5,709 nt of DNA. Origin: Clostridiales bacterium (GTDB lineage Bacteria; Bacillota; Clostridia; Christensenellales; Christensenellaceae). The translations under genes were made by a program, and so were the position numbers. Shown piece after piece: positions 5,680 through 5,709 of the stretch (within the stretch, counting starts at the first letter, position 1; each line of letters starts with the position of its first letter). The stretch is from positions 1 to 5,709 of the forward strand of contig DOMW01000022.1 of the NCBI GenBank assembly GCA_003510345.1. Direction: 5' to 3'. The notes under the pieces were generated by a model. That model saw only the letters and a program-made list of their open reading frames with translations, was not told where the DNA came from and did no database searches.

Positions 5680-5709
5680 TCACGTCCCCCACCCGATCAT
5701 CTCTTCCAT
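5680..5709 (-). CDS. Possible 3' end of the upstream gene (large terminase expected, not shown)
   Basis: On the minus strand one frame enters from the right edge reading MEEMIGWGT and stops at TGA 5682-5680, 53 bases before the portal. A second frame reads on to TAA 5656-5654 (ending GERVDR) and uses several AGA/AGG codons uncommon in the neighbours; I slightly prefer the first. The large terminase usually precedes the portal in phage operons, but nothing in these few codons identifies it. Confidence 0.3.
   Translation of the reverse strand: MEEMIGWGT

Overview
The window is a stretch of bacteriophage or prophage late genes. Every supported gene lies on the minus strand, so transcription runs from high to low coordinates. 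In that direction the order is: the last codons of an unidentified upstream gene (near 5680-5709), a portal protein (3998-5626), a small helical head-tail adaptor (3555-3944), a large beta-rich nozzle/hub-like tail protein (1549-3549), a collagen-stemmed tail fibre (555-1532), and the N-terminal part of an N-acetylmuramoyl-L-alanine amidase endolysin (1-512) that runs off the left edge. Gaps are 53, 5, 16 and 42 bases, with no convincing promoter or terminator, so this reads as one polycistronic late operon.

Host: the endolysin is of the Gram-positive phage/Bacillus amidase type (PlyL/XlyA/CwlA-like, Cys zinc ligand). Four of the five full starts have strong purine-rich Shine-Dalgarno sequences 8-9 bases upstream; the exception is the nozzle gene. 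The sequence is moderately GC-rich. Together this suggests a Firmicute, most likely a moderately GC-rich, gut-type Clostridia lineage. That placement is inference; nothing here names a species.

How the genes work together: the portal forms the DNA channel at one capsid vertex, the adaptor docks beneath it, the nozzle-like protein closes the short tail, the fibre binds the cell surface, and the amidase cuts peptidoglycan for release. No tape-measure, major tail tube, sheath or baseplate gene lies between portal and fibre, which argues for a short-tailed (podovirus-like) virion. No major capsid, scaffold or protease gene lies between portal and adaptor, where many phages keep them; this is the most notable point of layout.

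No clearly new defence or mobile system is visible. The points most worth following are the missing capsid cassette, the modular fibre (a perfect six-fold Asp-Lys-Gly stem with no two DNA units alike, an EF-hand/dockerin-like loop, and a lower-GC tip), an apparent inserted beta-sandwich in the nozzle protein, and a tiny open frame whose stop overlaps the amidase start. Large open frames on the plus strand are shadows of the real genes.
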